Counted from the first letter of the stretch, positions 1 through 8,092 are shown. The stretch: DNA of 46,235 nucleotides from Gemmatimonadaceae bacterium (GCA_020853635.1 JADYYN010000101.1:1-46235), one strand, 5' to 3'. Numbers and translations: made by a program. The notes: generated by a model not told the origin, from the sequence alone.

Positions 1-7
1 GGGAAGC

Positions 8-60
8 AGGTGGGCGGCCGTGCTCACAAGTACTTTACGGAATCGCACGGCCGCCCACCT
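8..60. repeat. 16-bp perfect inverted repeat (hairpin)
   Basis: Arms at 8-23 and 45-60 are perfect 16-base reverse complements (aggtgggcggccgtgc / gcacggccgcccacct) around a 21-base A/T-richer loop. A GC-rich stem this long would form a strong hairpin. No T-run follows, so it is not a textbook intrinsic terminator. It could end a gene lying left of the window or be a dispersed palindromic element; I found no second copy in this window. Confidence 0.7.
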
Positions 61-206
61 ACGTTCTATGGAAGCGGCCACAGCATAACTCGACGTCAGC
101 CAGTCGGAACAGACTCATCCCAACCCGAGCGCTCGTGCGCCGACTCTCCGCATGCGCCGGTCTGCTGAATTGCGCCCGGGGACCCTTCGGCGCTGACTTC
201 TGGACG

Positions 207-320
207 ATGCAGCGGCTCCTGGGACGGATCGCGGTGGGTGCGATGCTCGGCGCCGCTGTCGCCGTGCTTGGCATTGCGCTACGATACCGATCAACGGCTG
301 CATCGACCGGGGCCAGCTGA
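207..320 (+). CDS. possible small single-TM protein
   Basis: A 37-codon frame starting ATG encodes a basic N-terminus (MQRLLGR) followed by one hydrophobic stretch rich in Ala/Val/Leu (about residues 8-26) and a short polar tail. This is the layout of a tiny membrane protein. It lies before the first clear lipoprotein gene in otherwise empty sequence. No good ribosome binding site is visible and no family is recognised, so it may be chance. The rest of the first 380 bases holds only the hairpin at the left edge. Confidence 0.25.
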   Translation: MQRLLGRIAVGAMLGAAVAVLGIALRYRSTAASTGAS

Positions 321-381
321 CCATCTCCGGTGGATGCCCGTGGCAGGAGCAAACCGAACGCAGTCACCGACGAGCGTCACT

Positions 382-912
382 ATGCGACAAGTCCTGCTCA
401 TACTGCTCTTCTGCACAGCTTGCGACACGGCGAACACGCGCACCGTCGCGGAAGGCGATCTGGCGCCACGGAACGTCGCGCAATCAAGCGTTGGCGCTAC
501 CGCCTCCGCGCAGGTGGGCGCCGGCTTCATTTGCTTGCAGGACGACACCGATCGCGTACGGTTGACTGGGATCCTTCGAGAGCGGGTTCGTACCGCAACC
601 TCCGCAACCGGAGAACAGGGCCAACGCGATACAATCGTTGTCCTTGAAACCCCTATACGTACCGTCGACTGCAAGAATCGAGCGGGCGGCCAACCCCCGC
701 CGATGCTTGAGCCTCGCTCGATCGTGATCCTTCGCGGAGCGGGGGTGGGCCTCCGGTCCTTCATCGGTGACACGGTCGTCGTGTTCGGCGAAGCACCGAC
801 GAGAGGTGCGATCCTCGACGCAGAACCCCTTTCCATGCGCCTGGACAGTCTGCGCATCATCAGTGGGGGGCAACGACTTCGTGTCGCGGCAAGCGGCACG
901 CAGCTACCGTAG
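382..912 (+). CDS. lipoprotein of unknown function (full-length paralogue)
   Basis: The 176-residue product starts with a lipoprotein signal peptide (MRQVLLILLFCTAC; lipobox Cys at residue 14), so it should be exported and lipid-anchored. The ATG is preferred over upstream starts because it puts the signal peptide at the N-terminus. The mature part contains VRLTGI, a DTIVVLETP strand and the block DCKNRAGGQPPP, followed by about 55 residues rich in beta-type sequence. The same blocks recur in a shorter protein near 32.5 kb, which ends just after the GGQPPP block, so this is the complete member of a local paralogue pair. Family and function are not recognised. Confidence 0.7.
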   Translation: MRQVLLILLFCTACDTANTRTVAEGDLAPRNVAQSSVGATASAQVGAGFICLQDDTDRVRLTGILRERVRTATSATGEQGQRDTIVVLETPIRTVDCKNRAGGQPPPMLEPRSIVILRGAGVGLRSFIGDTVVVFGEAPTRGAILDAEPLSMRLDSLRIISGGQRLRVAASGTQLP

Positions 913-991
913 ATATGACATCGGGCGTTGCAAGAACCGGTGTCGTCTGACGGTGGCGAGCACTCGAGCGCTCAACGGATATGCGCCGAAC

Positions 992-1243
992 ATGGGCGCG
1001 CTTCGCAAAGACCTCGCGCCCGCACAGACGACGATCACGCTGGATCGGTGGAGTGCCATTCCGGCGAAGGATGCGGCGCCGGCTGTCGTTCTCGTGGTCT
1101 TCAAAGTCGAAGGGATCGCCAAGCCCTTTGAGCTCAGCTTGTACATCGAAGAAGTCGCGGGGAAGTACCTGCTGAATACCATCATGACGCGAATGATGCC
1201 GGGGGCGGTGGCTCCGCCTTCTCCTCTTGCTGCGGTGAGATGA
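992..1243 (+). CDS. possible gene fragment, hypothetical
   Basis: The open frame holds a plausible protein segment (TTITLDRW, then VVLVVFKVEG, FELSLYIEEVAGKYLLNT) that looks like alternating beta strands, ending in a low-complexity tail. The in-frame ATG chosen lies inside a longer open frame with no convincing N-terminus, signal peptide or ribosome binding site, so the 5' part of a former gene may be missing. No family is recognised. The 913-1341 stretch holds nothing else I can support. Confidence 0.3.
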   Translation: MGALRKDLAPAQTTITLDRWSAIPAKDAAPAVVLVVFKVEGIAKPFELSLYIEEVAGKYLLNTIMTRMMPGAVAPPSPLAAVR

Positions 1244-1341
1244 CGTGGTCGGCTCTGGCGACTCGGCTTTGATCTGCGCGATCTTGGTGGAACAGGTGCG
1301 AGTTGCGCTCGCGAAGACTCTGAAACAGAGGAGGGCCCAGC

Positions 1342-1845
1342 ATGCAGTATCGACTTCGCACACTGTTCGTGTTTGCGGCGACACTCGGTGGTGCGCAATC
1401 CTGTCCAGAGCCACTTCCGAAGATCACCACGCTGTTCACCGTGTCGTCGAACATCGCCACCGCGTTTCCCGATTCTGGAAGCAGCACGGACGGCTCGCTG
1501 AGGTACGAAGTCGACCGAAGGCAACTAGCCGCGTGCACGGGCTTTACGAGCTACCGAGTGCGGGAGACTGGAACGAAGCGCGAGTTCGGTCTCGATGCGA
1601 TGCTGGTACGGAGAGATTCGTTGTTCGAGGTCACGATTGTGCACCAGGACCTTCCCGCGGCGTTCTGGGGCAGGGAAAGAAGCAGCGGGCTGGCCAACAA
1701 CCTGCTTGCGACCCTCTTTCGATCGGCGTCAGCAGACTATGCGATCCGAGCAGTGATGGCTGACACAACGCTCGGCTGGAACTCCGCTGTTTGTGCTTCC
1801 CCTCTCATCGCGCGCGATGCGGGGCGTCAGCTTCCCAGTAGATGA
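1342..1845 (+). CDS. secreted hypothetical protein
   Basis: The 167-residue product begins with a signal peptide (MQYRLRTLFVFAATLGGAQS) followed by Cys, which gives a possible but imperfect lipobox (GAQSC). A purine-rich GAGGAGGG lies a few bases upstream of the ATG and supports this start. The mature region has no recognised domain; it contains paired cysteines and strands such as FEVTIVHQDL. It converges with the minus-strand lipoprotein gene, with about 135 bases between them and no clear terminator. Confidence 0.6.
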   Translation: MQYRLRTLFVFAATLGGAQSCPEPLPKITTLFTVSSNIATAFPDSGSSTDGSLRYEVDRRQLAACTGFTSYRVRETGTKREFGLDAMLVRRDSLFEVTIVHQDLPAAFWGRERSSGLANNLLATLFRSASADYAIRAVMADTTLGWNSAVCASPLIARDAGRQLPSR

Positions 1846-1980
1846 CTCAAGCGTCCTTCCGAGCGCGCGGCGCCCGACACGTCTCTCGAACACGCTCCCG
1901 AATCCACCGTTGCACCCCATCCGCATCAAGTCGTGTGCGCGCGGGATTGCCAGTGGCTCCGCTTTAGTCTTCACAGCGCT

Positions 1981-2697
1981 TCACGGAACACCAACGTCCC
2001 AGTCCTGCGCGTACGGAATGGCGTTTTGGACGAGCGGTGACCGAGAGAGTCGTGTCGCCTTGCGTTCGGCGAGTCGTCCCGACGAATCGTCTCCGTCGAA
2101 CCACAAGATGATTGCACCAGCGATGGAGTTCGTGCGCGCGACGATCCACGCACCCTCCCCGCGCAGTAGCGCATCTGCGGCGGCGCTGTCGACGGGCTGT
2201 TTCCAGATCACCATCACCAAGCCCGGGTACACGACCGCGCCGGTGTACTTCCCGCGCGGATAGAGCGAGTTCTCGAGTCCGAACTCATCCGGGAGTCGCT
2301 CGGGAGTCGCATCGGCAAGCGACTTCGCGCACGGCGGTGCCGAGCGCGAATCGAAGGCGATCGTGCTGTCGCGCCCTGTGATGACGACCCCAGCCACTCC
2401 GCGCGTCGGCAACGAGAGGGCGCGCGACGACGAACGAAGAGACTTGAAGTCGGGATTCGGGCGGCGGACAAGCACGTCAGGAGGGTCGCCGAATCCGATG
2501 TCGACTCGGATCGTCTGGTCGACGCGTCCGCTGTTCTTCACAATGAGTCGTTCGGCACACGGGGTGACAACCGAGAGTGACTCGTTGGCCGACTCTCCTG
2601 GACCGGACTGTGTGCGTGCCAGCGACCGCGGCTGACATGCCACGGTCAGGAGAAGTAGCACGAACCAGTAGAGGCTGTGGTTTCGGACAGGTGGCAT
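1981..2697 (-). CDS. lipoprotein of unknown function
   Basis: The start chosen (MPPVRNHSLYWFVLLLLTVAC) gives a classical lipoprotein signal with lipobox LTVAC, in preference to an upstream in-frame start that would bury it. The 238-residue product should be anchored in the envelope. The mature part contains a beta-rich region (VDQTIRVDIGFGDPPDV) and a Trp-containing segment (AIILWFDGDD), with no recognised family. It is divergent from the next lipoprotein gene; the 69-base gap should hold both promoters. Confidence 0.7.
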   Translation of the reverse strand: MPPVRNHSLYWFVLLLLTVACQPRSLARTQSGPGESANESLSVVTPCAERLIVKNSGRVDQTIRVDIGFGDPPDVLVRRPNPDFKSLRSSSRALSLPTRGVAGVVITGRDSTIAFDSRSAPPCAKSLADATPERLPDEFGLENSLYPRGKYTGAVVYPGLVMVIWKQPVDSAAADALLRGEGAWIVARTNSIAGAIILWFDGDDSSGRLAERKATRLSRSPLVQNAIPYAQDWDVGVP

Positions 2698-2766
2698 TCT
2701 TGCGGACGGCTGGTTCGGGCTGGAGAATAGGGGAGTACACCACATTCAAGCCGAGAGAGCAGGCCG

Positions 2767-3207
2767 ATGCAACCGTTGCGGGCCAGGGCGAGCATGCGAG
2801 CGGGCCTGTTACTTGGTGTAAGCGCCATCACACTCGCGGTAGCGTCGTGCGATCCGATCCCCGGCGCGGCCGTGCAACTCGGCCCGCAACCTCGCTCGCG
2901 CATGCCCGCTCCGGACTCGCTGCGCACGACCGTCACGCGAGTGCTTGGGCGACACGGCATCAAGCCGGCCGCAACGCCGTGTGAAGGCAACGGCCACAGT
3001 TTCTTGGGGGATGTTCCGGACACCCTCTCGTCTGCAGGGTATCCACTAGAGCTTCGCGCGTGCCTGAGCGTCGGGCCCGATACCGCAGTGATACACTTTA
3101 CTGAATGGCGCAGAGGTTGGAGGCTCACCAAAGAGAGCACGGCCATCGTGCGGTCGCTGGCGGACAGTCTTCGCGCGTTCGCGAACGTGCGGGTCTTTCC
3201 GCGGTGA
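2767..3207 (+). CDS. small lipoprotein of unknown function
   Basis: The product is up to 146 residues, with a signal peptide ending in the lipobox AVASC. An internal ATG nine codons downstream (MRAGLLLGVSA) is an equally good start. The mature region includes ELRACLSVGPDTAVIHFTEW and ends in a helical basic tail. It is probably an exported lipid-anchored protein; no family is recognised. It sits in divergent arrangement with the preceding minus-strand lipoprotein gene. Confidence 0.65.
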   Translation: MQPLRARASMRAGLLLGVSAITLAVASCDPIPGAAVQLGPQPRSRMPAPDSLRTTVTRVLGRHGIKPAATPCEGNGHSFLGDVPDTLSSAGYPLELRACLSVGPDTAVIHFTEWRRGWRLTKESTAIVRSLADSLRAFANVRVFPR

Positions 3208-3344
3208 GTGGCTTGTCGGCTGCCCCGCAACCGCATCTATGTAGGGGCTCGCAGCAGAAGCACGCGTCCGGCCAACGCTCGACCCTTCGTGACGACGAGC
3301 GAGCTCCCTCGGGTAGACTCGTCGTACCCCAGCGGAGCACGCGA

Positions 3345-3577
3345 ATGCGGAGCCTAGTCCTCGGCGCGGCGGCCGGCTCACTGTTGCGGTCTGGACCACG
3401 CGGGATGCGCTGAACCGCATTTGCCCCGCCATCTATCCGCAGCCGGTGCGCACCGAGGTTCTCATACCACCGCAGTTCCTGGGGAGCGTGCAGAACCAGG
3501 GTGCGGTTTCGGCAACCTGTCGGAGCGGACAGTGTCCGGACGATCGCCACCGAAGGTGTTGCGGTCCGCGCACCTTA
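3345..3577 (+). pseudogene. possible decayed secreted-protein gene
   Basis: An ATG opens a signal-peptide-like stretch (MRSLVLGAAAGSLL) that stops at about 3413. Shifting frame near 3383-3390 restores a sensible continuation (AVWTTRDALNRICPAIYPQ, then TEVLIPPQFLGSVQ). A second shift near 3535 would give VRTIATEGVAVRAP and a stop. This looks like one short secreted protein broken by two indels, but with no homologue to align the reconstruction stays tentative. The rest of 3208-3708 contains no supportable gene. Confidence 0.3.
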
Positions 3578-3632
3578 ATGGCGTGCGGTCGGCGCACGCG
3601 ACACCGCGCTGCCGGACCACGCATTCATTGTG

Positions 3633-3658
3633 GCGGCCGCTGCGCGGCCGCATTTTAT
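3633..3658 (+). terminator. candidate intrinsic terminator
   Basis: An 8-bp all-GC stem (gcggccgc at 3633-3640 and 3644-3651) with a 3-base loop is followed by attttat. It lies after the decayed secreted-protein frame and just before the next gene, as expected for a rho-independent terminator. The arms are each self-complementary, so alternative foldings exist. Confidence 0.45.
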
Positions 3659-3708
3659 GGAATGTCCGGAACAGAAGCACACATTCGTGGGATGCGCTCG
3701 GGAGAGAG

Positions 3709-4254
3709 ATGGTAGACCCATTGGTTGATGCCAAGCGCGAGTTCGAGCGTCTCGGACTCGATCCCCGAACTTGCCCGATCGCGGGCGCGAGCGACGGCGC
3801 AATCCCGAGACTCATCGCGCGACTTCGGCTGCTCTCCGCGCCTCAACGCTGGCGCGACATCCTCCCCAACTGGCCGGCCGAGTGGGATGAGGACAACCCC
3901 GAAACGTGGACACGGCCCCAGTCGCAGCGCGGGGCGCATGACTACGTGGACTTTCCCCGAGGACCGATCGTGAGCCTCGCCGTGCCGGGCACTTGGGATG
4001 AGCCGCGCCTTGACTCCTTTGTCTCGACTGCGATCGCTGCGAGGCACGACATCTATGGCGCGGGGTTCATGTCGCCGGCGTTCGGTCCCAATGCGACTCG
4101 GACCGCGGAGGTCGTACTCAGGCGAGGCTCCAGTGAGGAGCAGCTGTCCGCGTTTATAGAATGGATTGATGTGCAGGACAACGTGGAGCTCTCCGGCGTT
4201 CCGCGCAGACCTGGCGCTCCAAACGTTCAACGCTGCGCGTATCACCTCTACTGA
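3709..4254 (+). CDS. hypothetical cytoplasmic protein
   Basis: The start MVDPLVDAKREF is preceded by GGGAGAG and gives a 181-residue soluble protein without signal peptide or membrane segment. It is Trp/Pro-rich in the middle (ILPNWPAEWDEDNPETW) and has a C-terminal alpha/beta pattern (TAEVVLRRGSSEEQLSAFIEW). Upstream in-frame codons exist but look non-coding and overlap the candidate terminator. No family is recognised. It stands alone between small exported proteins. Confidence 0.6.
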   Translation: MVDPLVDAKREFERLGLDPRTCPIAGASDGAIPRLIARLRLLSAPQRWRDILPNWPAEWDEDNPETWTRPQSQRGAHDYVDFPRGPIVSLAVPGTWDEPRLDSFVSTAIAARHDIYGAGFMSPAFGPNATRTAEVVLRRGSSEEQLSAFIEWIDVQDNVELSGVPRRPGAPNVQRCAYHLY

Positions 4255-4357
4255 CCGATAGCGGCTCACTGGTGCCCTGAGCTTCGGGGACACCGCCAAC
4301 CACTTTCGATGGAAGCGGCAGCAGCACCACGTTTCGTCAGCGTGAATCCAGGAACCC

Positions 4358-4801
4358 ATGCCAAGATCGAGAACGTCCGCCATTGCCAGAACGATCGCAG
4401 TCGTCGCGCTGCTCGGTCTCGCGGGCGGGGTGCTCGGCGGAGTCCTGACGGGCGTCCTCTTCTCCGGGATCGTATTCGTGAATGGCGGCTGGCACGACTT
4501 CAGCCTCCGCACCCTCGGATCCATCATTGCGTTCGCGTCGGGCTTTGGCGCAGCATACGGCGTCGTGCTCGGACCGCTGCTGGGCTGGACGCTCATGCGT
4601 CGCGTGCCGCTCGGACGGGCCATCGGTGAGACAGCGTTGCTGGCGGCGTGCGGTGTTGAGATCGCGATGGTGAATGTGCTGCCGATGCCATTCGGCGTTC
4701 TGTGGTTGCCGGTGGTGCTCGCGGGGGCGGGCGCTCTGCGGTTGCGGTATGTCTACCGGGAAAAGGCCGGCCCGGTCGTCGGTCTGTCGAGCGGCCACTA
4801 G
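4358..4801 (+). CDS. four-TM membrane protein of unknown function
   Basis: The 147-residue product starts MPRSRTSAIARTIAVVALLG. Hydrophobic stretches lie at roughly residues 9-40 (one long or two short segments, very Gly-rich), 53-77, 92-106 and 112-128, so it is an inner-membrane protein with about four spans and a short basic N-terminus. No family is recognised. A second, heavily deleted copy of the gene lies just beyond the following S41 peptidase gene, so a segment carrying it was duplicated around that gene. Confidence 0.65.
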   Translation: MPRSRTSAIARTIAVVALLGLAGGVLGGVLTGVLFSGIVFVNGGWHDFSLRTLGSIIAFASGFGAAYGVVLGPLLGWTLMRRVPLGRAIGETALLAACGVEIAMVNVLPMPFGVLWLPVVLAGAGALRLRYVYREKAGPVVGLSSGH

Positions 4802-4885
4802 CAACACGCACTTCGCGCGTATCTGGGCCCCGATTGCTTCTCGCATGAATGGAGCCCTTGGCCACTTGGCACGTATATTTCCCCC

Positions 4886-6301
4886 ATGGTTCGCAATAAT
4901 TCGGCGCTGACGCGCGCACTTGCAATGTTAGTCCTCTCCGCAGCCACCGGAGGGTGCGCTGCTCGCGCGCCTGAATGGCGTCCGCTTCGACAAGGCGACG
5001 ATGCGGTCCGTCCAGAGGTGCAAGGAGTCTGGGAAAGTCCGGCGACCGGTCACGTAGTGCGGTTCACGCCGCATGGAACGGAGGTGTTTCATCGACTCGA
5101 TACGTTCTGTATCCCGGACTCCGGCCTCGTTCCGCCGTACGCCCTGTTTCAGGTCGAACCGCGCGGCGGCGAGCTGCGCCTGCACCACTACGACTATCGG
5201 GCTCGGCCATCGCTCCTACAAGCCCCGGCGACCTTTCGGCGCCTCACGTCGTTGCCTGAAGAGTGCGGCATCCTTGGACTCGGGGCGCGCACGGAACCGC
5301 GCCAGATCTATCAGCTCATCGTCCGGGCGTTTGACCGGCATTACGCATCCTTCGATGCGCGCCAGATGGACTGGGCGGCCCATAAGGCCCGCTTCGCTGA
5401 ACGAGCGAACGCACTCGAGACGGATGAGCAGCTGTTCGACCTCTTGTCAGAGATGGTCAAGCCACTGCGTGACGGCCACGTCAATGTGACGTGGTCAGGA
5501 AGAACCTTCAGTGCAGCCAGTCCGAAACTGCGCGCGCGTCTGCGCGACGCCTGGGCGACGTCGGGTACGACGCTCACCGAGGGCGCGTTCGTTTCCACGT
5601 GGCAGCGAACCGTACAGGAGTCGGTCTACCCGCTCCTGGATCCGGGCACGCGGAGATCGGGTGCGAACGGGGCACTGGAGTGGGGTACGATCGCCGATAC
5701 CATCGGCTACGTTCGGATCAATCGTTTTTCCGGCTTCACGGCCGCCAACGCCGAGCGCCCGGTGCAATTCGATTCACTGGACGCTGCGCTCTCGCGGCTG
5801 AAACGCGATCTCGCCGCGTCCGCGATGTTCATTGTTGACGTCGCGTTGAACGGCGGTGGGAGTGACCCGGCGGCGCAACTGGTCGCGTCCCATTTTGCTG
5901 ACGTCCGACGCCCCCTTCTGCGCTACGAAGTTGACCGCGCAGCACCGAACACGATCTACGTGGAACCCGTTGGCCGCGGTGAACGACGACCGGTTCTCCT
6001 GCTCACGAGCGAAGTGACAGCGAGCGCCGCCGAGATCTTCGTGCTCATGATGCGCGCGTTCCCGCACGTCACTCACATCGGCGAGCGTACTCGCGGTGAC
6101 CTGTCGTCAATGCTCCCCAAGCCGTTCCCGAACGCGTTTCGCGTCACGCTGCCGTATCAACGCGTCTTTGATGACGTCGGCACCTCGTTCGAAGCGGTCG
6201 GCATCCCCCCTGAGCGAAGCATCGTGCTCTTTCCTGAAGGTGACTTGACGGGCGGATTCGCTGCTGCGCTGGCAAGATTGACGCGGGCAGGGCCGCGGTG
6301 A
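4886..6301 (+). CDS. S41 family peptidase, lipoprotein
   Basis: The product has 471 residues with a lipoprotein-like signal (Cys at residue 24 in ATGGCAA), then a beta-rich region (40-135) and the S41 (tricorn/CtpA-type) core. Visible landmarks are the DGHVN loop (197-201), the VDVALNGGGSDP strand-turn (318-328) matching the family's DxRxNxGG region, and the nucleophile in TSEVTASAAEIF (Ser380). S41 enzymes are periplasmic serine proteases acting on unfolded or C-terminal substrates. No PDZ domain is evident. The ATG lies 7 bases after a TATATT box, hinting at a leaderless or very short-leader mRNA. Confidence 0.85.
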   Translation: MVRNNSALTRALAMLVLSAATGGCAARAPEWRPLRQGDDAVRPEVQGVWESPATGHVVRFTPHGTEVFHRLDTFCIPDSGLVPPYALFQVEPRGGELRLHHYDYRARPSLLQAPATFRRLTSLPEECGILGLGARTEPRQIYQLIVRAFDRHYASFDARQMDWAAHKARFAERANALETDEQLFDLLSEMVKPLRDGHVNVTWSGRTFSAASPKLRARLRDAWATSGTTLTEGAFVSTWQRTVQESVYPLLDPGTRRSGANGALEWGTIADTIGYVRINRFSGFTAANAERPVQFDSLDAALSRLKRDLAASAMFIVDVALNGGGSDPAAQLVASHFADVRRPLLRYEVDRAAPNTIYVEPVGRGERRPVLLLTSEVTASAAEIFVLMMRAFPHVTHIGERTRGDLSSMLPKPFPNAFRVTLPYQRVFDDVGTSFEAVGIPPERSIVLFPEGDLTGGFAAALARLTRAGPR

Positions 6302-6385
6302 GGCTTGGATACTCGAAGGACCCTCCGCTGGCGCCTGCCAAACCGACGGAGTCGAGCGCACAGCTCAACTGAGCGACAAAGACCC

Positions 6386-6544
6386 ATGCCGAGATCGAGA
6401 ATGACTGCTATTGCGAGGACGATCGGGGTCGTCGCGCTGCTCGGTCTCGCGGGCGGTGTTGAGATGGCGATGGGGGGTGGGAGCACTGCGGTTGCGGTGT
6501 GTCTACCGGGAGAGTGCGAGTCCAGTCATCGGCGCGCCGAGTGA
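6386..6544 (+). pseudogene. deleted paralogue of the 4-TM gene
   Basis: The first 23 codons repeat the start of the 4-TM gene upstream (MPRSRMTAIARTIGVVALLG). The sequence then jumps straight to the equivalent of its residue ~98 (GVEMAM), and after a second deletion to GGTTGCGGTRTGTCTACCGGGA near the end of that gene, losing all but the first membrane span. The remaining frame encodes 52 residues ending out of register. The nucleotide match before, between and after the gaps shows two internal deletions in a duplicated copy. It is most likely non-functional. Confidence 0.7.
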
Positions 6545-6548
6545 ACAG

Positions 6549-6593
6549 CCGGGGAGATAGGTAACACTCCAAACCGGGGACATCGTAAACACT
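6549..6593. repeat. tandem 20-bp repeats resembling an IS end
   Basis: Two imperfect copies of a 20-base unit lie 25 bases apart (ccggggagataggtaacact at 6549 and ccggggacatcgtaaacact at 6574). From memory, repeated 'ccggggacat.ggtaaca' blocks occur at the ends of IS21/IS481-type elements, where they bind transposase. No transposase gene is nearby, so this would be a solo end or scar. It abuts the deleted paralogue of the 4-TM gene. Confidence 0.45.
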
Positions 6594-6609
6594 GCTCTTG
6601 AACCTGCGT

Positions 6610-7089
6610 CTACCGCACCTCAACCCTCACCACCTGCTCCGCCGGCCCCCCCTCGTAGAAGTACCGCCCCCGCACCACGATCGTCCCGACACCGGGCGCG
6701 TCGAACCGCAGCGTCACCCGTCGCTCGAGGAATACCAGGTCGTCCGGGCACATCTCGACGTCCTGCAGCGCGTCGTGCGGCACGACGACGATCGTGCGGC
6801 CCGCATCGGCAACACGCTGGTCCGTGCGGGCGACGTCGCGACAGCGGGTGCCGGCGGTGCGGACCGTCACGGTGAACGGCTCGCCCGCGCGCACGGACTC
6901 CGGCCAGTCGATCCAGCGACGGCGCGGGTCCGTGCCCGGCGGCGTGGCGAACGGTCCGTCAACGAAACCCACCTCGAGCGCCTTCGCGTCGCCGTCACTC
7001 ACGAGGCTCGGCGACGAGATGGGCGCGCGGGACTCGCAGGCGGCGAGCGACGTCAGCGCGATGGTGGCGAGGGCGAGTACACGACGCAT
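6610..7089 (-). CDS. lipoprotein of unknown function
   Basis: The start MRRVLALATIALTSLAAC provides a lipoprotein signal (lipobox LAAC), so it is chosen over an upstream in-frame codon that would add 49 basic, non-signal residues. The 159-residue mature protein is beta-rich (FTVTVRTAGTRC, IVVVPHDAL, VGTIVVRGRYFYEG), compatible with a small Ig-like or beta-sandwich fold. Two paired cysteines are visible. It is divergent from the following toxin-antitoxin locus across about 270 bases of non-coding sequence. Confidence 0.7.
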   Translation of the reverse strand: MRRVLALATIALTSLAACESRAPISSPSLVSDGDAKALEVGFVDGPFATPPGTDPRRRWIDWPESVRAGEPFTVTVRTAGTRCRDVARTDQRVADAGRTIVVVPHDALQDVEMCPDDLVFLERRVTLRFDAPGVGTIVVRGRYFYEGGPAEQVVRVEVR

Positions 7090-7317
7090 AGGGATGCGAG
7101 CCTCAGGGTGGAGGGTGGCGCGTTGGGCGTTGCACACGTCATACCTGCCTCGAGAGTCTCGCGTAACCGCGCGTGCGGTGCGACGGGATGAACCGTTTTC
7201 ACGGAGGGACGAACGGCGCGCGCGGCGCCGGGTCACCGATCAACCCGACTCGCGACGCACTCGCACCTCTACACTTCGCGCCGGTCCGTTGGCATTGCTT
7301 GCGGGCCGGAAGGTCCC

Positions 7318-7339
7318 TCGGTACGTTATTCCGTACTGA
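7318..7339. promoter_or_regulatory. candidate Phd-type operator
   Basis: An imperfect inverted repeat tcggtac (7318-7324) / gtactga (7333-7339) with an 8-base AT-rich centre lies 22 bases before the antitoxin start. Phd/YefM antitoxins autorepress by binding small palindromes with a GTAC core near their promoter. The match is short and was only inspected by eye. Confidence 0.35.
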
Positions 7340-7361
7340 CCCCGCACCCAAGGGAGACTGC

Positions 7362-7643
7362 GTGTCCAAGCTCAAGCCCACCCGTGATATTCAGCCAGTC
7401 ACGGAGTTCCGCGCCAACGCCGCGCAGTTCATCGAGCAAGTTCGGACTACGGGCGAGCCGATGATCCTGACGCAACATGGCCGCAGTGCCGCCGTGCTGC
7501 TCGACGTCGAGTCGTACGAGTCGCTCATGGACGAGATCGCGCTGCTTCGTGATGTGCGGCAGTCCGAAGATCAGATCGCGGCGGGCAAAGGCATCGGCCA
7601 CGCAGCGGTGGCGAAGAAGCTGCGCGCGCGCCTCCGCCGGTGA
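7362..7643 (+). CDS. Phd/YefM-family antitoxin
   Basis: The 93-residue product reads VTEFRANAAQFIEQVRTTGEPMILTQHGRSAAVLLDVESYESL, the canonical Phd/YefM N-terminal fold (strand-helix-GEP-strand-HG-A-V). This fold binds DNA and, through the C-terminal helix, neutralises the partner toxin. The GTG start has AAGGGAG about 6 bases upstream. The stop overlaps the toxin start by GTGA, giving translational coupling. The length is typical. Autoregulation is expected from the family and from the nearby inverted repeat. Confidence 0.88.
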   Translation: MSKLKPTRDIQPVTEFRANAAQFIEQVRTTGEPMILTQHGRSAAVLLDVESYESLMDEIALLRDVRQSEDQIAAGKGIGHAAVAKKLRARLRR

Positions 7644-7942
7644 AGGTCATTTGGTCGCCGTTGGCCGAACAGCGCGCGATCGAGGCCGTCGACTCCATAG
7701 CCACGGACCGACCGCAGGCCGCGGCGGACTGGTTGGAGGAGCTGATTGCGCGCGTCGAGGCGCTCGGCAAGTTCGCGAAGCGAGGGCGCGTTGTGCCCGA
7801 GATCGGGAAGGTGACGCACCGGCAAATCTTCCACTACCCCTCTCGCATCATCTACCGAATCGACGCAAGTCAAGTCGTGATCCTGACCATCCGTCATGGG
7901 CGACGCGCGTGGGATCCGGATGAAGTCGCACCCGGCGAATAA
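7640..7942 (+). CDS. RelE/ParE-family toxin
   Basis: The 100-residue product starts MKVIWSPLAEQRAIEAVDSIATD and continues to HRQIFHYPSRIIYRID and VVILTIRHGRRAWD, the RelE/ParE superfamily pattern (two N-terminal helices and a beta sheet ending in a conserved HxRR-like strand). Members either cleave ribosome-bound mRNA (RelE) or inhibit gyrase (ParE); the ..RRA.. ending looks more ParE-like, but I cannot decide. It is coupled to the Phd antitoxin by a GTGA overlap and appears complete. Confidence 0.87.
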   Translation: MKVIWSPLAEQRAIEAVDSIATDRPQAAADWLEELIARVEALGKFAKRGRVVPEIGKVTHRQIFHYPSRIIYRIDASQVVILTIRHGRRAWDPDEVAPGE

Positions 7943-7970
7943 CGGCGGCAATTGCTGACGGTCACGGTAG

Positions 7971-8084
7971 GGAAGCGGCGATCGTGTCGGGCAGCACAGC
8001 ATCCGGGTGAACGATCAATGGCGCATCTGCTTTCGCTGGGCGGACGGCAACGCGGACGACGTTGAGATCGTCGACTATCACTAG
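7971..8084 (+). pseudogene. higB: HigB toxin, C-terminal remnant
   Basis: In the frame ending at TAG 8082-8084 the sequence reads GDRVGQHSIRVNDQWRICF, then RWADGN and DVEIVDYH, the diagnostic tail of HigB (RelE-like host-inhibition toxin). Full-length HigB is about 92 residues; only about 37 codons remain before an in-frame TAG at 7968, and no start codon precedes the conserved part. The N-terminal two thirds, including the helices, are gone, so no active toxin can be made. The remnant directly precedes an intact higA, the normal gene order. Confidence 0.82.
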
Positions 8085-8092
8085 GAGGTCCC

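Noticed and set aside
6598-7191. 197-codon plus-strand frame
   Set aside because: Antisense to a clear lipoprotein gene with lipobox; composition His/Arg-rich.
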